From: PLanc-01 sp034678485
GTDB taxonomy: Bacteria; Planctomycetota; Phycisphaerae; Sedimentisphaerales; Anaerobacaceae
Reading direction: 5' to 3'
DNA length: 64,000 nt
Assembly: GCA_034678485.1 (NCBI GenBank)
Contig: JAXDBU010000065.1
Coordinates: 31,421 to 95,420 of the forward strand
Shown here: positions 60,465 to 64,000 of the stretch, in pieces
How the letters are laid out: each line of letters starts with the position of its first letter
Numbering within the stretch: the stretch's first letter is position 1
Program-made: the position numbers and the translations under genes
The notes under the pieces: model-generated
Databases searched by the model: none
The model's input: only the letters and a program-made list of their open reading frames with translations
What the model was told of the DNA's origin: nothing

Positions 60465-61346
60465 ATGCGGACGTATTTTGACTGTGTGCCGTGCTCGATC
60501 CGGCAGGTGCTGGATTCCGTGCGGATGGTCACCGACGACGAGACGCTGCACGAGCGGATACTTCGCGAGCTGCTCGGGATGTGGCAACGAATGGATATGC
60601 GTCAGAGCCCTCCGGCGATGGCACAGCAGATTCACCGCTGCCTGCGGCAGCTCACCGGCGTTGCGGACCCCTACCTTGACGTGAAGAACCACTACAACGC
60701 ATTCGCCCTGGGTCTGTATCCGGAGTTGCGCCGACGAGTGGAGGGCTCGCTCGATCCGTTTGAGACCGCGGTCCGCCTGGCCATCGCGGGCAACATCATC
60801 GACTTTGGCGTCAACTCCAGCGTCAGGCAGGACGCGGTGCACGATGCGATTCTACGATCGCTGACCGAGCCGATTGACCATGAGGCAGTAGGGCGGCTCA
60901 GGCAGGCGGCCGACCGGGCGAAGGATATCCTCTACCTGGGCGACAACAGCGGCGAGATCGTCCTCGACCGGCTCCTCATCGAGCAGATGCCCCGCGAAAG
61001 GCTCACTTACGTCGTCCGCGGACACCCGATCCTCAACGATGTTCTGATGGAGGACGCGCGGACCGCCGGCCTGACGGGCCTCGTCGAGGTGATCGACAAC
61101 GGATCGGATGCCCCCGGCACCATCCTCGAAACCTGCTCGGATGTCTTCCGGGAGCGGTTCGAGCGGGCCGATCTCATTGTCGCCAAGGGCCAGGGCAACT
61201 ACGAGTCGCTCAGCGACACGCAGCGTCCCGTGTTCTTCCTGCTGCGTCCGAAGTGCGCGGTTCTGGCCCGCCACCTGGACTGTGAATTGGGTCGGTTGAT
61301 GGTTCTCCGCAGTGGCAACGATCCGGCGAACAGATCTGTCGTATAG
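60465..61346 (+). CDS. DUF89/ARMT1-like phosphatase
   Basis: A 293-aa cytoplasmic protein of the DUF89 family, whose members include damage-control phosphatases acting on sugar phosphates. It begins with DCVPCSIRQ, the Cys pair of the prokaryotic branch, and has the family motifs NIIDFGVN, YLGDNSGEIVLDR (metal site), VRGHPILNDVLMEDA, NGSDAPGTILE and VAKGQGNYE, with FLLRPKC near the end. The second-half aspartates of the GDN and GSD motifs are the expected metal ligands. It is 37 bp upstream of the FmdB gene and probably shares its transcript. Confidence 0.9.
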   Translation: MRTYFDCVPCSIRQVLDSVRMVTDDETLHERILRELLGMWQRMDMRQSPPAMAQQIHRCLRQLTGVADPYLDVKNHYNAFALGLYPELRRRVEGSLDPFETAVRLAIAGNIIDFGVNSSVRQDAVHDAILRSLTEPIDHEAVGRLRQAADRAKDILYLGDNSGEIVLDRLLIEQMPRERLTYVVRGHPILNDVLMEDARTAGLTGLVEVIDNGSDAPGTILETCSDVFRERFERADLIVAKGQGNYESLSDTQRPVFFLLRPKCAVLARHLDCELGRLMVLRSGNDPANRSVV

Positions 61347-61383
61347 CTTCTATGTGTTCTGTTGATTCTGAAGGATACTGAAC

Positions 61384-61617
61384 ATGCCGATATTCGAGTA
61401 TCGATGCGGAAAGTGCGGACATGTGATGGAGGTCTTGCAGAAGGGCCTCAAGGCCAGGAAACCCACGTGCGAGAAGTGCGGCAGCTCGGACACGAGCAAG
61501 TTGCTCTCGGGTTTTGCCGTGGGCAAGGGCTCGAGCTCCCCGGCCTGCGATTCCTGCTCTTCTCTGCCGACCTGCGGCGGTTGCTCCGGCGGCTCGTGCC
61601 CGATGCCTATGGAATGA
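61384..61617 (+). CDS. FmdB-family zinc-ribbon protein
   Basis: A 77-aa protein. An FmdB-type ribbon is at the start (MPIFEYRCGKCGHVMEVLQK, second Cys pair CEKCGSSD), followed by KLLSGFAVGKG and a Cys-rich end (CDSCSSLPTCGGCSGGSC). Such proteins are small putative regulators; the exact role is unknown. AAGGA lies eight bp upstream. The extra cysteine-rich C-terminus is longer than in the smallest members and may bind a second metal. Confidence 0.9.
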   Translation: MPIFEYRCGKCGHVMEVLQKGLKARKPTCEKCGSSDTSKLLSGFAVGKGSSSPACDSCSSLPTCGGCSGGSCPMPME

Positions 61618-61663
61618 TGGCGTTGGCTATTGCCGGCGTGCCCGATCAGGGAGCCATTTGCGG

Positions 61664-62344
61664 CTACTCCATGGCGTCGGGCGGGAGCGTCCTTCTCTGA
61701 AGGCGTCCGGGCGGCTTGGCCTCTCCTGTCTCGGAGGGGCGAATCTGGGGTGGATTGGCGGCGTTCACGTCGTTGGGTTCCAGCGGGGTCTTGTCGCTTG
61801 CCGTCAGGCGGTCGCCGGTGTTGAACAGCTTCGTTATGGCGGCCTGTGTGGCGCTGTCGTCCCCGAATCCGACCACGCGGTGGATCAGGTCGCAGCAGTA
61901 TGCGATGCCGGCGACGTTCGCCTGCTGATCCTTTCGGCTCATGCCGAGTGTACTGACGATCTTGCTTTGAACCAGAGGCGTCGTCGATACGATCAATGCC
62001 GCGAAGCTCAGGATCAGGAACCCGGCGACGAAACCCAGGGCGCCGGAGAATACCACGTCGAACAGATTCGGGAATCGGATTTTGAACTGACCCGTCAAGA
62101 AGACCCACGAGAGCCCGTGCAGGAGGGCGAAGCACCCACCGGCCAGGACAAGCATGCTCAAGGCCAGGCACCACGAGGCGCTGCCCGGCATGGGCACCGA
62201 CTCGGCAACAAGCGGCGCCAGGAAGATCGATACGTAGATCGAAACAATGAGGTTGAAGAGCAGTGCCCACATCTCGTAGAAGCCCATGCGCACGGCGAGC
62301 CAGACGAACAACGCACCCGTCAGAATGGCGATCCAGAACAGCAT
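61664..62344 (-). CDS. CvpA-like membrane protein
   Basis: A 226-aa protein with four hydrophobic helices (for example ILTGALFVWLAVRMGFYEMW, CLALSMLVLAGGCFALLHGL and FSGALGFVAGFLILSFAALI), then a polar C-terminus with proline-rich and basic stretches. The first 140 residues match the CvpA/colicin V production membrane fold. It lies 11 bp after the stop of the GspE-like gene on the same strand and so probably shares its operon. Its role in this lineage is unknown. Confidence 0.75.
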   Translation of the reverse strand: MLFWIAILTGALFVWLAVRMGFYEMWALLFNLIVSIYVSIFLAPLVAESVPMPGSASWCLALSMLVLAGGCFALLHGLSWVFLTGQFKIRFPNLFDVVFSGALGFVAGFLILSFAALIVSTTPLVQSKIVSTLGMSRKDQQANVAGIAYCCDLIHRVVGFGDDSATQAAITKLFNTGDRLTASDKTPLEPNDVNAANPPQIRPSETGEAKPPGRLQRRTLPPDAME

Positions 62345-62355
62345 TGGCGTGCCCC

Positions 62356-63966
62356 TTATCCGACGACTCTCTTGATTTCCTCAAGGCTCGTAATACCGGC
62401 GACGACCTTCCTGAGTCCTGCCTTGCGAAGCTCGGCCAGCCCCTTCTGATTCTCTTGCGTCCTCATTCGTTCGATCAGGGACCCGCTCTTGGCGATCTCG
62501 TTCCGCAGGGCGGTATCGACGACCATCAGGTCGAGGATCGCCACTCTTCCGGAGTACCCGATGTGGTCGCAGCGTTTGCAGCCGACCGCCTCGAACACGT
62601 GCTGGGGGTCGATTCCCTTCTTGCGCAGGCTGCCGATCTGGCTGTCACTCAACGCTGCCGGCTTCTTACACTCGTCGCACAGGCGGCGCACGAGCCGCTG
62701 GGAAACGAGCAGATTCAGCCCCGCCGACAGCAGCAGAGGGGATACGCCCAGGTCCAGGAGGCGGATGATCGCGGTCGCGTTGCTCTCGCAGTGGATTGTA
62801 GCCGTGACGAGGTGCCCGGTCTGCGCCGCTCGCAGGGCGATCTCCGCAGTCTCCTCGTCGCGGATCTCGCCCACGGAGATCACGTCCGGGTCCTGCCGCA
62901 GGACGCTGCGGAGCGTCTTGGCAAACGTGATTTCCGCTTTCGTATTGACCTCGATCTGACTGGCCTGCGGCAGCACCGCTTCGATCGGGTCCTCGACGGT
63001 GATCACGTTGCGAGTGAAACGGTCGATCTCATTGAGCAGAGCGTACAGGGTCGTGGTCTTGCCGCTGCCCGTCGGGCCGGAGACCAGGATCATGCCGGAG
63101 GGCTTGCCGATCTGGCTTTGCAGGAGAGCGAATTGCTTCTCAGGCAGGCCCATGTCGGCCAGCGTGAATGAGCCCGCATCCTTGTTCAACACGCGGACCG
63201 AGAGCTTCTCACCCTGCAGGGCGCCGGCGCTGGCGACGCGGAACGACGCGGACACCTCTCCACGCCGGGCCATGAAGGCGCCGTCCTGCGGTCGTCTTCG
63301 CTCGGCAATATCCATTTCCGCAATGGCCTTGATGCTGTTGATCATCGCTCGGGAAGTGCTCGCATCCAGCTCCTTGACGGTCCGCAGGGACCCGTCGATC
63401 CGCAGCCGGATGGTGTAGGTGGACTGGTCCTTGGGATCGATCAGGATATCGCTGGCCCGTCGCTCCAGCGCATCGCCGATCATGGCCTCCGTCAGAGTGA
63501 GAATCCTGGCGTCCACTCGTTTTGCGGCGCCATGTCCGTAGATTTCGTCGATACTGCGCCCGGCGGAATCCAGCAGGTGCAGCGCCGTATCCTCTTCCTG
63601 GGAGTGGAGATGAATCGAACGAACGGCGGTGATCGCGTGCTGAATCTGTTGCTTGAGAACGTCGAAGAAGCCCTCCTGGGTCTGGCGGCTCTTTCTCGCG
63701 GTGTCGATGAGAAACAACGTCAGGAGCAGGAACGGCCCGGTCAGCAGGGTGACCAGATTGGCTACCGCCTTGTACTTCTTGGGCACCAGGGGACTGAAGT
63801 GCGCCCGTTGGACGAGGTACATGCACAGGTACACCCACGCGATCAGGAGGATCAGTCGCAGCGGGTTGAAAGGCAGATCTGCGAGTGACAACACGTCACC
63901 CTGTCCGCCGGGGATGCACCCCGACGGCGCCCGTCCCACGATCTCAATGGCTCCCAATACCTGCAT
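62356..63966 (-). CDS. Membrane-anchored GspE/PilB-type secretion ATPase
   Basis: A 536-aa ATPase. The usual GspE N-terminal domain is missing; in its place are two TM helices (about 37-57 and 68-88). The ATPase core has ASDILIDPKD, Walker A GPTGSGKTTT (about residue 297), the aspartate-box region DPDVISVGEIRDEET, and the TGHLVTATIHCESN and LRRLCDECKK-type Cys pairs (CDEC, CKRC) that bind zinc in PilB/GspE. It probably drives assembly of a type II or type IV-like pseudopilus, perhaps using the pseudopilin at 40570-41349; that link is inferred. ATG 63966 has GAGGG close upstream. Confidence 0.9.
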   Translation of the reverse strand: MQVLGAIEIVGRAPSGCIPGGQGDVLSLADLPFNPLRLILLIAWVYLCMYLVQRAHFSPLVPKKYKAVANLVTLLTGPFLLLTLFLIDTARKSRQTQEGFFDVLKQQIQHAITAVRSIHLHSQEEDTALHLLDSAGRSIDEIYGHGAAKRVDARILTLTEAMIGDALERRASDILIDPKDQSTYTIRLRIDGSLRTVKELDASTSRAMINSIKAIAEMDIAERRRPQDGAFMARRGEVSASFRVASAGALQGEKLSVRVLNKDAGSFTLADMGLPEKQFALLQSQIGKPSGMILVSGPTGSGKTTTLYALLNEIDRFTRNVITVEDPIEAVLPQASQIEVNTKAEITFAKTLRSVLRQDPDVISVGEIRDEETAEIALRAAQTGHLVTATIHCESNATAIIRLLDLGVSPLLLSAGLNLLVSQRLVRRLCDECKKPAALSDSQIGSLRKKGIDPQHVFEAVGCKRCDHIGYSGRVAILDLMVVDTALRNEIAKSGSLIERMRTQENQKGLAELRKAGLRKVVAGITSLEEIKRVVG

Positions 63967-64000
63967 AGACCCTCTCTATCCTCCGAGAACGAACATCGAC

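Overview
The window looks like chromosome of a GC-rich planctomycete, most likely of the Phycisphaerae/Sedimentisphaerales type. The lineage call is an inference. It rests on: a prepilin-like protein with a FTLIELLVVI leader and a C-terminal H-x9-DG-like motif; a PEP-CTERM-type sorting tail; a dockerin-like calcium-loop tail on a secreted GLUG protein; a Tat-exported sugar-isomerase relative; PQQ-propeller and beta-helix surface proteins; and noncoding repeat words of the kind scattered through such genomes. I found no rRNA, tRNA or CRISPR array.

Region 1 (1-246) is the 3' end of a gene that enters from the left. Region 2 (502-32891) is the main feature: about 32 kb, all on the + strand. It holds eleven paralogous 'duplicated' MacB/FtsX permeases (795-841 aa, ADOP-like, eight predicted membrane segments each). 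They share the locus with one MacA/HlyD-type adaptor, two separate LolD/MacB-type ATPases and, at the far end, one TolC-type outer-membrane lipoprotein. All parts of a tripartite exporter are present once or twice, while the permease is present eleven times. Near-identical DNA blocks shared by distant copies (2830-3010 with 7965-8145; 12834-13000 with 20213-20379) show recent duplication or gene conversion. The longer intergenic gaps (84-126 bp) mostly carry a diverged repeat built on GGGAACTGACAACTGAGAAC. The short gaps (9-13 bp) suggest translational coupling.

Region 3 (32892-35966) has one small secreted protein, 1.2 kb of noncoding repeat words, and a non-autonomous insertion-sequence remnant with 31-bp terminal inverted repeats. 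Region 4 (35967-46243) contains a fused membrane/spermidine-synthase-like protein, a zinc-ribbon/bPH2 protein, a PEP-CTERM protein with a clear terminator, a pseudopilin, a small lipoprotein, a Tat-signal L-fucose-isomerase-like protein, a DUF2284 protein, a GH43-like beta-propeller protein and a zinc-ribbon multi-pass membrane protein.

Region 5 (46656-60298) is rich in secreted or surface proteins. It has a beta-helix/PD40 protein with a fresh 75-bp internal duplication; a radical SAM/SPASM protein fused through a hydrophobic segment to an unassigned 400-residue domain; a protein with three copies of an SH3-like module plus a CARDB-like end; a YfcE-type phosphoesterase; a GH3 beta-glucosidase lipoprotein; a PhnD-like binding domain fused to a PQQ propeller; and a GLUG/dockerin-like protein. 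Region 6 (60465-63966) has a DUF89 phosphatase, an FmdB zinc ribbon, a CvpA-like membrane protein and a membrane-anchored GspE/PilB-type ATPase. The last two lie on the - strand with an 11-bp gap, probably as one operon. The ATPase could serve the prepilin-like substrate at 40.6 kb, but that link is inferred.
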